From Cyprinodon diabolis (Eukaryota; Chordata; Actinopteri; Cyprinodontiformes; Cyprinodontidae), in assembly GCA_030533445.1 (NCBI GenBank), contig CM060072.1:23273267-23337266 (forward strand): a stretch of 64,000 bases of DNA. The letters run 5' to 3'. Position numbers and translations under genes: made by a program. Shown here in pieces: positions 1-11,382 of this stretch. The notes below the pieces were generated by a model. It was not told where the DNA came from. It ran no database searches and saw only the letters and a list, made by a program, of their open reading frames with translations. Position 1 is the first letter of the stretch; each line of letters begins with the position of its first letter.

Positions 1-1717
1 GGGTTGTTTATATTTTCATTATGTTTTGATTTTTGTAATAATAGTGATGAGACTACTCCCTTTTTTCTACACTGCCTGAAAAGAGATTTGCTATGTTGTC
101 ATGGCAACCTTGCACACACTAAGCTGTAGTTATCTAGGGTGGATGGTCTCATCTGGCCTGATGGTGCTCTGAGCTAAAGCAGAAATGGGAGCAATTCATG
201 CGCTGTCTGGTTTTCACACATCCTGCCTCCTGATACCTCAAATCCTTCTGCGTTTTTAAGTTCTGCTCTTTTCTTCCTCTAATTTGTTAATTTTTACTTA
301 GAAGAATATATACCTGAAAGCTGCTTCACCTTTAAAGTTCAACCTTTTACAACAGCTAACAATGCTCCTGTCTCTTCAAACAGGAGAAATGTGAGGAAAC
401 CAGCACTTTACGCCCTCTGCTGGTGAGTTGAAGCAACTGCAAACATTTAAACGCTCCATTTATCAGCTCTCACTGGAAGCCTGAAGCTCATGCAGAGATT
501 AGACCCACAGGTGTCAGGTGGTGAAGCATTCACTTTCATCAGCAGGGAGCACTCCATTAGAAATCAAATCACCTTTTTTTTTCCTGTTGCCTTTTGTTTT
601 CAGAATATGTCATAGATGTTTAATGTAGCAAAGACAAGCTTGGTTTGAAATGTTCAGTGCACATATCTTCCTATTGACAGTGTAACAGTCCTTATATAAA
701 TTTAGCTCTCAGGTCCCCTTTCCTGTGTAACAGGAAACGTCTGTAAGGGCCAGTTGTTCCCTTCCTCCATGCCTCTAACCAGATCGTCTTTCTCGCAGCA
801 ATTCCTCTTCTCTGTGTTCAGTCTGGTTTAAAGTGCCCCACCCCTCATAGCTCACTCCAGGGCAGCTGGGGCAGCTGTATTCAACTGTCCTCCCACAGGC
901 TGCATTATCTTTCCAGACTCGGAGCATGCTTCCTATCTCAGCAAACTTTTCTTTCTGTTTCCCTGTTTACGAGTTTGTCAATGGTGTGTGTTGTGTTTAG
1001 GTGATGTGCTGTGAGCTCAAACGGCTGAATCACAGAGGATAGACAGTGTTTCTGAACTGCCCCAGAACAGATGGATGATGAACTTGATCAGGGAATTAAA
1101 ACGTCAGAGAAGGAGAATGCGTCAGTCGCAGATGGATGGGATTGTAGAGTAGTCCCCAGAGATTTGGGCATACGAGTTTGTTCTTTTTTTTTTTTTAACC
1201 CTTCTTTTTGCCACAGAAGGAAACATCTCTCCCTCAAATTTAAATCTGTTCCTTTCTTCCTCATATGACTTTTCTATTTAAAAAGCAATCAATAGATAAT
1301 CCAGTGATTTGGTTTGTTCAGATGGATGGATGGTTTGTTCCTGGAGGAAGGAAAGTCCTTGTTTTTCTGCAGCTGATTTTTATCAGGGTCTGTGTCTTGA
1401 TGCTGCAGGCAGAGAGCATCAAGCAGTTGATTAAGAAGGCGTAAGATCAGGAAGAAACATTAGCAAGGCGGCTTCTTTTTCAAGAAACCTTATAATTTTC
1501 TTCCCACACATCCGTACACTTCTAATCAGTGCTCATAGCTGTGTGTGTGTATATGTGCGTTTCAGGACACACAGAGCTGTCATTGAATGACTGTAATTTT
1601 GTGAATAATTGATCATGTGATTTAATCACGCATGACAGTATTTCCACTGCATGTGAATTGGCTGTCAACACTGATCTCCCTCTCTGGTCCTCTTTTATGT
1701 CGCTGCTCGCTCTGCAG
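1..1717. other. Intron or upstream non-coding sequence
   Basis: No supported coding region. The stretch has ordinary AT-rich fish intronic composition with short poly-T and GATG runs. It precedes the first recognisable splice acceptor of the host gene, so an intron is the simplest reading. Confidence 0.5.
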
Positions 1718-2000
1718 CCCCAGGAGAAGGCGCCCAGTCCAACGAAGGAGAAATCTGTCTCTCAGGCCCCCATGTGCTCCAGGCTTCCCGCAAGAGACAT
1801 AACGGGACCTGCTTCCGCTAGCTCCACACCAGGTTGTATCAACACGAGGCCCGGCATAGGAAATCTAAAGCCAGCAGCCTCTACACCATCATCCTCCACC
1901 ATGGGCACTGTCCAATTAGACTCTGCATCAGCATCCACATCTAAACGTAGCCCATGTTCCGAGGAGCCACAGAAAGCCCAAGACTTGACGACTGGTAAAG
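1718..2000 (+). CDS. Host-gene exon A (Ser/Thr/Pro-rich)
   Basis: This is an internal exon of an unrecognised vertebrate gene. A pyrimidine-rich tract ending CTCTGCAG precedes it, and reading opens in phase 0 at PQEKAPSPTKEK. About 94 codons stay open and are low-complexity, rich in Ser, Thr, Pro and Ala, with no known domain. The exon ends in phase 1 at AAAG|GTGAGT, a near-consensus donor. A second donor, ACTG|GTAAAG, lies six bases earlier (exon end 1994) and keeps the same phase, so use of one or the other would add or drop Gly-Lys. The phase fits exon B, giving ...TTGKETSALEK. Composition suggests a disordered scaffold segment; that is inference. The exon call is by eye, without transcript support. 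Confidence 0.65.
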
Positions 2001-2929
2001 GTGAGTGAGCATGGCGTTGGAGATTAAGGTAAATGTCAAAATCCATTTAGGGAGGGACTGTTTTAACCCAGACTGTGAATCCCCTCCACAATACCTGCTG
2101 TGCACGGTCAGATAATGCATGAAAAGCAAAGAAATGTGACACGTTCATGATGACAAAACCCTAGAGAACTACCTTTCTGCTGCAATTTAAGTGATGCCAA
2201 CTACAAGATCACTTGTGGAAATGTCAGCCAGTGAAAACAAAATTTGTACAAACTTTGAGGCAAAAACAAGGGCCCTGCTTTTGTCTGCAACGACTCGGTA
2301 AAGTTATTTCAAGGCAGGAACTCACAGATCAAAGTTAAAGCCCAGGTTTCTCACATGCAGAGAAGGAATACTATCGGTCATTTAGGCTTTGAAGGAACTT
2401 CCGTCCGATAGCTTTTACGAAAGCAGGGGAGTGAATATAAAACACAACCAAGAGGCCTGTTTTTATCACGTATATAAACAGGCAAGCTCATGCCAGCATG
2501 TTGCCTTCGATATAGTTGTTTTGAAATGAATTAAGCAATGCAAGCTTTTTACAAGCTAACCAGGGAAACTTTTACTCTGACAAAAACCCAGAATTATTTG
2601 CCTTGGTACAGGCGAACATCACCCTAGCTCCAGTTTATAACTGCTCATGCCGCCGGCAGCTTTTGTGCATCTTTTACATTTTCCAACACTCCTTTTAGGT
2701 TTTAGAAATGGATTAACCTGTTTTCCACCCTCTGATTACTTTGGGTAATGAATCTCTGATTTGCATTTTCCCACTGACAACATTTAGCCTTTTATTTCAA
2801 AATTGAAATATATTAAACTCATTTCCAAGTCTGCTAGTGAAATGCCTCCAAATCAGTCAGATTGGAGGTAAAGCGTCTGTGTTCTCAATTTCTAAATCAT
2901 GTGTGAGATATCAACTCTGATAAGCTTCC
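2001..2929. other. Intron, nothing recognised
   Basis: AT-rich sequence directly after the exon A donor. I see no coding signal and no repeat that I recognise here. Confidence 0.5.
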
Positions 2930-3610
2930 TCCTCCTCCTAAAGACTAGCATCCCCATAGCATGATGCTGTCACCTCCGTGTTTCATCGCAGCAACGGTGT
3001 ATTCAATTAAAGACACACAGACTAAAACCCTGAACAATTCCCATCTGGAATAGATAAAGTAAAACAAATGCACATTTCTTTCAGAGTGGTTTCAATCTGA
3101 CATTTAAATATGATTAGAGGTAGGGGCACTGGCACTGGGGGAAAATGCGCAAACGCCTTAGTCCTTTCTGCGCAGAGCAAGAATTAAATACCCAGCCCGT
3201 TAATATTTGACACAATCCCATTTCCTGTCAGCCAACTTTTAAATAAAGGCTATTAATGCCAAAAAAAGATAAAATGTGATGAGAAGCACAGTGACAGATT
3301 TCTGTTTTCATTCTGTAAATTTCTTACTGTACTTATCGACATAAATGTTTAAAATGTTGGTACACAGCCTAACAAATAAGCAACTCAAACCAAACTCAGG
3401 GTAGCCACATGGTTCAGCTTTGGTCTCTGTTTCTGGTAACTACCATCAGGCCTTCCCATGGCTTCAGATTTGTATTCATTTGCACCACATTTTCCTTCAT
3501 TTTGAAAACTTGACTGGATTTTATTGTATCTATTTTCCCTTAAGTTATACACTACTTTGCACATAAAAGTTTGTGGTTATAACTTGACAAATTACTTGCC
3601 ATGGACAAAT
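2930..3610. mobile_element. Eroded Tc1-like transposon fragments
   Basis: Two pieces resemble a common fish Tc1 element. Around 2948-2990, a version of CCCCATAGCATGATGCTGTC matches antisense transposase sequence around the glycine-rich segment. Around 3567-3595, AAGTTTGTGGTTATAACTTG matches the long terminal repeat region of such elements. The material between is not alignable by eye and no reading frame survives. The assignment rests on remembered family sequence, so the boundaries are approximate. Confidence 0.4.
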
Positions 3611-4858
3611 ATCTAAGCCACTTTGGAGGGGAAATTTTTTTTTCTTTTGTTTTTGCTACCCGTAAAAGAAATAATGGCCGAACAGAACAAGACTGAGCAA
3701 AGTTCACACTAGAAGCACGTTTCTCTGCACGGCAGTACAGAGGAGCGATTTATTTCCCTGAGCCCCCGCATGCTCGCCAAACAGTGCCTCAGCCTGCTGG
3801 AATCTGTGTGGACTGGCAGAAAAAACAGGGGCCTGCCACAAAGGCTTATGAGCCTGGGATTTGGCCCTTGCTAAACACCTGGGTCTTTGGTTCCCTCCCT
3901 AGATTCTTGTTTAGAGGAAGCACTGATGAGAGGAAACTTTCAGTCTTCTACTGAAAGCCTGAAATAAAACGTTAATACTTATTTCATCTGTCAGTGTAAA
4001 ACAGTTTTTTGACTTAAGTGGGTTCAAATAAGCATCAGAAAAAAAGCATAAACAGACTTTTTCTCTTTACTGTTTTTCTAGAAGAATGTTAACTGACTGA
4101 ATAATATAATTCTAATAGATTCATACAATCCTATTAACAAAAAAAATATGTATTATATTCTCTATTTAAACATTAAGGGGAAACTATTCAGTCTAAACAG
4201 ACCCTCTGTTACAAAATCATTTATTGCGTAAGGGTGACATTAGCACCATCCAGCGGAGAAGTTTGATATTGCAGGAGGAAAGTAAAGGAGAAAGTCTCTT
4301 TCTCACAAGCTCCCTCTGCTGGAGAAATGCTCTTCCTGCAGCAACATTATTTCCTGTGCTGCTTCACTTGTTTGTCCAAATTCAGGTAATTTCTAAAGAG
4401 TTTGAAATTTATAAATCAGGTTGATTAGCGAGTATTGATGTTTTTTTTCTTTCTTGAAAATCTTGAAAAATGTTGCAAAAACCAAATCTTAGTACTTTAG
4501 AGGGGAAAAAATGTTACATTTCAGTGTGCCTCTGAATCCCTCAAGAATCCCAAAACCAAGGTTTGCTCATGGTGTTGTCCTCCAGAGGATATGATTAGTC
4601 TCATGAACTTTAATAATGAAATTAGCATCATTTGGACTAGGCTTAGAACTTATATTTTAATGTAAACCTTTTTTATTCATTTATTGTTTGTTGTTATTTT
4701 TATTTTCATTTGTTACATAATACCAAACACCAGAAAAAAACAAACAAAACAAAAAAAACATGAAAAACAGAGTAACAACCCTAATATGTTTAACAGGAGT
4801 TAAGGTTTCTAAATAATTTTCCATTTTCAGCTTTTCATTGCTGTTGTCCTAGAATCTA
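3611..4858. other. Intron, nothing recognised
   Basis: AT-rich intronic sequence with short A-rich runs (near 4735-4760). No coding exon or identifiable repeat was seen. Confidence 0.45.
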
Positions 4859-4921
<63 letters not shown>

Positions 4922-4926
4922 TATAT
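4859..4926. repeat. (TA)n microsatellite, left of Tc1 element
   Basis: Near-uninterrupted TA dinucleotides. The tract continues on the far side of the Tc1 insertion at 6149, so the element probably inserted into a pre-existing TA array; Tc1/mariner elements target TA. Confidence 0.9.
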
Positions 4927-4927
4927 A

Positions 4928-6145
4928 CACTCACCGGCCACTTTATTAGGTACCCCATGCTAGTAACGGGTTGGACCCCCTTTTGCCTTCAGAACTGCCT
5001 CAATTCTTTGTGGCATAGATTCAACAAGGTGCTGGAAGCATTCCTCAGGGAGTTTGGTCCATATTGACATAATGGCATCACACAGTTGCCGCAGATTTGT
5101 CGGCTGCACATCCATGATGCGAATCTCCCGTTCCACCACATCCCAAAGATGCTCTATTGGATTGAGATCTGGTGACTGTGGAGGCTATTTGAGTACAGTG
5201 AACTAGTTGTCATGTTCAAGAAACCAGCCTGAGATGATTCCAGCTTTATGACATGGTGCATTATCCTGCTGAAAGTAGCCATCAGAAGTTGGGTACATTG
5301 TGGTCATAAAGGGATGGACATGGTCAGCAACAATACTCAGGTAGGCTGTGGCGTTGCAACGATGCTCAATTGGTACCAAGGGGCCCAAAGAGTGCCAAGA
5401 AAATATTCCCAACACCATGACACCACCACCACCAGCCTGAACCGTTGATACAAGGCAGGATGGATCCATGCTTTCATGTTGTAGACGCCAAATTCTGACC
5501 CTACCATCCGAATGTCGCAGCAGAAATCGAGACTCATCAGACCAGGCAACGTTTTTCCAATCTTCTATTGTCCAATTTCGATGAGCTTGTGCAAATTGTA
5601 GCCCCAGTTTCCTGTTCTTAGCTGAAAGGAGTGGCACCCGGTGTGGTTTTCTGCTGCTGTAGCCCATCTGCCTCATAATTCGACTTACTGTGCGTTCAGA
5701 GATGCTCTTCTGCCCACCTTGGTTGTAACGGGTGGTTATTTGAGTCACTGTTGCCTTTCTATCAGCTCGAACCAGTCTGGCCATTCTCCTCTGACCTCTG
5801 GCATCAACAAGGCATTTCCGCCCACAGAACTGCCGCTCACTGGATGTTTTTTCTTTATCGGACCATTCTCTGTAAACCCTAGAGATGGTTGTGCGTGAAA
5901 ATCCCAGTAGATCAGCAGTTTCGGAAATACTCAGACCAGCCCTTCTGGCACCAACAATCATGCCACGTTCAAAGTAACTCAAATCACCTTTCTTCCCCAT
6001 ACTGATGCTCGGTTTGAACTGCAGGAGATTGTCTTGACCATGTCTACATGCCTAAATGCACTGAGCTGCCGCCATCTGATTGGCTGCTTAGAAATTAAGT
6101 GTTAACGAGCAGTTGGACAGGTGTACCTAATAAAGTGGACGTTGA

Positions 6146-6148
<3 letters not shown>
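4928..6148 (-). mobile_element. Tc1/mariner-like DNA transposon, structurally complete
   Basis: The left terminus reads CACTCACCGGCCACTTTATT and continues AGGTAC. The right terminus, reverse-complemented, reads CACTCAACGTCCACTTTATT then AGGTAC, so the inverted repeats are about 26-28 bp with two or three mismatches. TA flanks both ends (4926-4927 and 6149-6150), the target duplication expected of Tc1/mariner elements. The whole unit is about 1.2 kb and encloses one transposase frame on the minus strand. This terminal sequence belongs to a widespread fish Tc1 family as I remember it. Both termini are intact enough to be bound in trans, but the encoded enzyme is broken. Confidence 0.93.
4960..6000 (-). 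pseudogene. Tc1-like transposase with two premature stops
   Basis: A DDE transposase that would cut and paste its own element in the nucleus. The frame opens at MGKKGDLSYFERG (6000) and runs 346 codons without a frameshift to a terminal stop at 4960. In-frame TAG codons interrupt it at codons 266 (5203-5205) and 272 (5185-5187). Residues about 8-47 form a helix-turn-helix (ISETADLLGFSRTTISRV). The catalytic acids visible are D155 in WSDESRF, D246 in QQDNAPCH, and a Glu at codon 283 in SPDLNPIEHLW, beyond both stops. That leaves 36 residues between the second Asp and the Glu, a DD36E spacing, against DD34E in classical Tc1. In the VxVWG motif the Trp has become Leu (VMVLG). The truncated product lacks the last catalytic residue and should be inactive. 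Confidence 0.93.

Positions 6149-6190
<42 letters not shown>
6149..6190. repeat. (TA)n microsatellite, right of Tc1 element
   Basis: Continuation of the TA tract interrupted by the Tc1 insertion. Confidence 0.9.
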
Positions 6191-6195
<5 letters not shown>

Positions 6196-8115
6196 CATCT
6201 TTACATTTTCTCCACTATCTCCATCTAATTGTTTAAGGAAACAATTAGGACATTTGAAAAGAAGCTGGAAAAACAATGAATAATCTCTGATAAAATGTGG
6301 AAACATGAAGGATCTGGTAATAAGATTTTGATTCTAGAGCAGGGTGTATCACAGGGCCCTGAGTAAGAGAAAAGAAACAGCTGTTGTAGTGTGTAGTGTA
6401 GTGGGGTTCTGGTGGCCTGGAACCATCCTGGAAGAACGGATCGTGACTTTAGACGCTGGGTCTAACCTTGGCAATTGTAGGAAGCTCGTCCCTTAGAAGG
6501 ACGAGGCAAACGGAGGCTCAGCTGTTTTCATTTGAATGAAAGTACTGAGAAGAATCCCTGTTATCACGGACAGGAGATGCGCATTGACAGACAGTGACTG
6601 GAACTGGACTTAAGGGGTGTTTTGGTCAAGCAGCAGTCATGTGAAGCTTCCGTCATTACTATAAAAAAAGAAAAAGACAATAGAGTATCAGTAACTATCA
6701 GAGGAAAAACAGAATAACTTGGATGGGGTAAAGAAGAAAAAGAATGTTGCAGACTCTTGGCTAAATAAATAATATGAATGAAGATAATTGATGCTTGATA
6801 AATGAGAGAAATATATAAAAACATCTTTTTTTTCCTGCTCCAAACATTAAAAGAAAACAATGTGTCTGTTTTTAAGTCTTGTTGAATTGTTTTTGGACCA
6901 CAGCAGAAGAGTGCTGGTCTAGCTTGGATAATCGGCCGCCACATGTAGTTTAATAAAACAAATAAGGCCTTATTGTGATCAGATAGAAAGAAGACCTAAT
7001 AAACCCGTAGATAAGATTCCCTTTTTGTTCTCATGATCTACTCATTACATTGTAAAAACATGATAGTTACTGTAAAGTAGTGGAAAGAGGAAAAGCATCT
7101 CTGATTTGCTCCTTTACTGTCGTTTTGCTCAGATCCATCAGATGCATCGCTAAAACTCTTTAGAGGCTGAAACTTTTGTCAAACAAAACATTGCCTCAAC
7201 TTGTTCTGAAGCACAAAAAAAACAACCAAGATGGGCACTTCTTAGTTTTTGCAGCCGTTTTATTTTTGCTCTAGGAGCATCCTTCAGGGGCCGTACATTT
7301 TCAGGCACATTTGTGTTTAAAAAGCTGGTCCTCCTCTGTCCACTGGTTTCGCTTGTCCCTGTCTTCACCTTGAGAGAAGAGGACAGGCATTCCAGCGCCG
7401 CTTTCCAACTCTAGCCCAGGGTGACGCTTAGTCGGAGCCCATAAGTGACAGGGGCCCCAGCCCCCCTCCCCCCCCACACACACAGGAGCCAGAGCTTCTA
7501 CACACAAACACACAATCTCCTCTTCCTCCTCCTCCCTGCCCCTCAGTCTACAGATGTGCTGCTCAGGAATTCTGCCCTATGCCCTCCTCCTGCCCCATCC
7601 AACCCCCCCACCCCAACCCAACCCACTCAGCTCCTCCTCTTTTCAAGCCGGAGATGTAGAGATCTTTAAAGAGATAGATTAGCTTTTGATTTTTTCTGCT
7701 AGTTTGCCCATCCTCCTGGTGTCCCCTGTACAGCTTACACACTGGCCTGAAAGATGATGAGCAACCTTTAAAAGCTCAAACAGAAGATAAATCTCAGCTG
7801 AAAACCGATTGGTCGTATTTTATGGATTTATAGGTAGCCTCAAACCGTTTCCATAAGCAGAGGTCTGGGTGCAGCTGCCCATGGGGGGTTTCAGGCATAA
7901 AAGGGTGGAGTTGCAGCATTTTTTGGTTGTGTTGGGACAGGTTAGTCAGGCTACCTGAGGGGAGGTGTTGGTCTTTTGCCATCTATTTCACACTGAATGC
8001 CCAGATCACCAGTCCAACTTCTCTTTCCTCCCTTTTTCGATCTCTCCGTCTTTCCATTAAGCATTCCGCTCAGACCTGCACCAAAGCTCCAAGCTCAGAA
8101 AACTCTGACCACGAA

Positions 8116-8142
8116 CGTGTGTGTGTGTGTGTGTGTGTGTGC
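8116..8142. repeat. (GT)n microsatellite
   Basis: Uninterrupted GT dinucleotides directly visible. Confidence 0.95.
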
Positions 8143-8467
8143 GTCTGCCTCAATTGCTGGAACCTATCCAAGGTTTCCGTGGTGACCGCACAACACAACG
8201 AGACAATCAGAGGCAAGCCCACGCAGCGCAGCAAGAGGACATTAACGCAGGAACCGCGGGTCAGGGGGCAGAGGAAGGCAGGGCAGGACATGCGGGGAGG
8301 AAGATGAGGAGGAAGGTATGGAGGGATGAGGTGTCACCGCAGGGAGAGGGGGCCAAACCAGGGAAGAGGAAAGTAAATGAGAATAAACAGGCTTAAAATC
8401 TACTTCAGGTTTCCTCCTTTCTTGCCTGCAAGATGTCAAGCGCCTTAAAGGTTTCCTGCCCCCCAGA

Positions 8468-8472
<5 letters not shown>

Positions 8473-8498
<26 letters not shown>

Positions 8499-8499
8499 T
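8473..8499. repeat. (GT)n microsatellite
   Basis: Second GT tract in the same GC-richer part of the intron. Confidence 0.95.
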
Positions 8500-8672
8500 T
8501 GGGCTTTAACAACCACCTCTGTGCGTGTGCAGTGGCGTGGTATTAGTCAGAGATGGCGGCATGCATGACTGAATCCAGGAGCAGCAGGGGTGTGTGTTTG
8601 TGTGTGAGAGAGCATGCACGAACCTGAACGATATGTGGCATGTGTGTCAGTGTGTGCATGTTTTAACTTTAC

Positions 8673-8711
8673 TGTGTGTGTGTGTGATTGAGAAAGAGAG
8701 AGAGAGAGAGC
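8673..8711. repeat. Compound (GT)n-(GA)n microsatellite
   Basis: A short TG run is followed by GA repeats, after more dispersed TGTG motifs from 8591 onward. Confidence 0.9.
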
Positions 8712-10543
8712 GCATACGCACTCGGGTACTCTCACATATCTCTGTCCCCCAGGGGACGACGCTAAAAATATGTGGCTCCTCAAGCCTTCTGGTGTCTGAG
8801 CAGCGTCTGTCTGCTCTCTCCTCCATTGCCGTCCCTGCGGCCCTCCCTCCCCTATCGTTCGTTACTCCCGTTCCCTCCATTCCTCCCTCAATTACAGCCC
8901 TCTTCCAAAACATGGCACCGTGGCGATCACGCACACACAATCCACGCCCCAGCTGTCTCCCTGCTACACTTCCAGTGAGGATGACCTCTGCTCACCCACG
9001 GCTGGATGAAGGAAATGGAAGGAAGAAAAAAAAAAGAGTGAAAAAAGAGAAGGAATATACAGAGATGGCATCTGGGGAAGGGTAATTGTAGCAGTTGTTG
9101 AGCTGGAGTCTTGCTTTTTACGAAACTAGCTAAAACTATGTATTGGTTTTATTATTCTGCATTTCTTTTTGTTAAACTGACCGACATGAACTGTCTATAT
9201 GAAGAGTTAGGAAATCTGTTCCATATATTTCTACACCTTCTCTTGGTTAGGTATAGATTAGAGTCCAACATGTTGGACGGATTATGTGAAGCTTGCGTTC
9301 TGCCGTCAGAAAAGCACTCCATTTTCTGTTGGAGCACACAGACATATGAACCATATATCTAGATGTTGTTGAGTCCTAAAGTTAATTTCTCGTTTGCTCA
9401 CAACACAAGTTTTCAATGAGATGAAGGCCTAAGGTCTGCAACCTCAGTTTTGTGTCTTTCTGTGATGGTTTGGCCTCATGACGACCCTGTTTCAAGTTCA
9501 AGAAGGCACTTCAGGTAGCCTTTTATCAGTCATAATACTCTTGCAAATAAATCTACTAAATATTATCTGTGCAATGTCTACCTTTTATAAAAAAAAAACA
9601 AAAAAACATTCACACATTCCTTTTTTTTTTAAGATTTCATAAAGCCATTTCTTGTAACAATGTTTCTCAGGTCTTTCGAAGACGAACAAGCCCACAGCAT
9701 GACAGATTCTCCTCTATATGTATTTTCAAATATTAATTCATATTAATGCCAAACCATCAGTTAACAGTCATTGTTTTTTTTCAATCCTGCTAAAGCAAAT
9801 CAGTGCAAAATTTGACTGATTGTTTACAAATACCACAGACCAAGCAAGAGGCCCTTGATCTTATTTTAAATGCAATATGTAAAAAATGTAAATATACATT
9901 TTAACTGGATAAAATCTGTTATATGTGAGCTTACAATATATTTTTTAAATACTACAAGAATAAATGGTTTCCTATCCAACCTGGGCAAAAAAAAAAAAAT
10001 ATATATATATATAATCAGATTAGAGCAGTATTAGAGTATCTCAGCTTTTTTAAAAGCATATTTGTTAAAAAGCTGCTGATAGTCTGTTGTTTATTGGAGC
10101 TTGGGATCACATTTACGCTAATAAACTCTTTGCCCTATCAGTTAAAGCCTTGGAATGAAGATTGAATATAAATATAAAACATATTATTCTTCTAATAAGA
10201 TGCTTTAAAGCTTAAAGATCACAAATTTTTCATTTGATTTTCCATAAAGCAATTTAGAATGCCTTGGGTGTGAACGTTGCTAAGGTAACATGCCTTGCCT
10301 TACCTTTTATATCCAGGACTCAATATAATAAGTTGCCCTTCAACAGCAGCAGTTTGTGAGAAAGACCTTTGTTAATAAATATTATGGTGTGTTAATATCA
10401 TGTTACTTCACATCAGCAAGATTGTCTTGTGGTTCACATTTAACAGTTCGCATTTTACATTATCTTCTTTTATTACAGGGAGACAACAGCATTGGGCATT
10501 GTTTTTTTATTTTTTAAAGTTGATCAAACCTTTTGTTTTTCAG

Positions 10544-10733
10544 AAACCAGTGCTCTGGAAAAAATTCAGAGGGCTGAGTCAGCGGAGGCTGGGAAATCAC
10601 TGACTGCAGCGCGTTTCAGCCGGGTGGCTCTTCTTAAGAAAAACTTCAGTGTTGACAACCCGGCCCGCGCCATTAAGCCCCCCCTTCCCACAAAGCCAGA
10701 CCACTTACGTCTAACAACCACACCCACCATCAG
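10544..10733 (+). CDS. Host-gene exon B (basic, SH3-ligand-like)
   Basis: Internal exon of the same unrecognised gene. A T-rich tract ending TTTTTCAG precedes it, and CAG|GTAAAC follows it. It enters in phase 1 (AA completing a Glu codon with exon A's last G) and leaves in phase 2. The 62 whole codons are open. They read as a charged helix-like start (SALEKIQRAESAEAGK), then a basic segment (RVALLKKNFSVDNPARA), then IKPPLPTKPDHLRL. PPLPTKP resembles class II SH3 ligands (PxxPxK/R). This is the most protein-like of the exons: stop-free and spliceable at both ends with matching phases. It suggests an adaptor or scaffold, but I cannot name the family. Confidence 0.72.
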
Positions 10734-11301
10734 GTAAACCCTGAATATTAATGGACACTATCCCACCTGCGTCCAAGAGTCCCTCTGCTTAAAGTAACGG
10801 GATGACCCATGAAGCCAAATTTTTAACCTCCGTTAGAGAAAGGAGAACTCGCTGTCGCTCTTTTCCCAAAACCCAGAGAGTCACATGTTTAAATGCAGAG
10901 ATCTATTTTCATACTGTAAATGTCTTTATTGGGAAAGACAGAACAAAATGGCTGATTGTTTTGTGACAATTCTTTTACTTTTAGTGAAAAAAATCAAGAC
11001 ATCTAAAGATTTCTTTCATTGATGCTTTACACTGCGTGATGAGAAACATTTACAGTTGTATTTAATTCACACAATATGAACACATCATTATGTCACCTAT
11101 TGCATAATTGAAATTGAATATTTTTCAAGTTTATTTTCCTCTTGGTTTTTGTGTGTTAAAAGAAAAGAAAGGGCATGGGCCGGTGCAGAGGGGTGAAAGC
11201 AGGTACAGAAGGGTCCCCCCTCATCTTATAGTCTCCTCCCAGGGAATAGTGTCAACTTGTTTGTCACACTGCGATGTACGTCTCCCTCTGCCACCTGGCA
11301 G
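10734..11301. other. Intron
   Basis: AT-rich sequence between exons B and C1, ending in the pyrimidine-containing acceptor CCTCTGCCACCTGGCAG. Nothing else is recognised. Confidence 0.5.
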
Positions 11302-11382
11302 GAGTCTCACTGCAACTCATGGACCAATGACGGTGCCAAACGCACACTCATCTGTCACTCCCAGTGGATCAAATCCTGGCAA
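11302..11382 (+). CDS. Host-gene exon C1, 81-bp cassette candidate
   Basis: This probable small exon begins after CCACCTGGCAG in phase 2, completing an Arg codon shared with exon B, and reads SLTATHGPMTVPNAHSSV then TPSGSNPGK. Two donors overlap. CAA|GTTAGA at 11383 gives an 81-base exon that enters and leaves in phase 2, so it can be skipped without a frameshift. CTG|GCAAGT at 11379 is a GC-AG type donor; it would leave in phase 1 and be compatible only with exon D, not C2. The GT donor is the simpler model. The peptide is Ser/Thr/Pro-rich like its neighbours. Evidence is only splice consensus and phase, so this is moderate. Confidence 0.45.

Larger units (their letters stand above)
6191..10543. 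other. Long intron between exons A and B
   Basis: Non-coding by splice phase and lack of coding signal. It contains a C-rich patch (7455-7630, runs such as CCCCCCACCCCAACCC), GT and GA microsatellites near 8.1, 8.5 and 8.7 kb, and an A-run followed by TA repeats near 9990-10010. The 7.4-9.0 kb part is richer in GC and CpG than its surroundings. I see no convincing exon in it. Confidence 0.55.

Noticed and set aside
5337..5898. Open frames on both strands inside the Tc1 transposase
   Set aside because: They are shadows of the 4960-6000 transposase frame and lack any recognisable motif.
7445..9085. Several overlapping open frames in the GC-rich, GT-rich part of the intron
   Set aside because: They arise from C-rich and GT/GA simple sequence on both strands, without splice or protein evidence.
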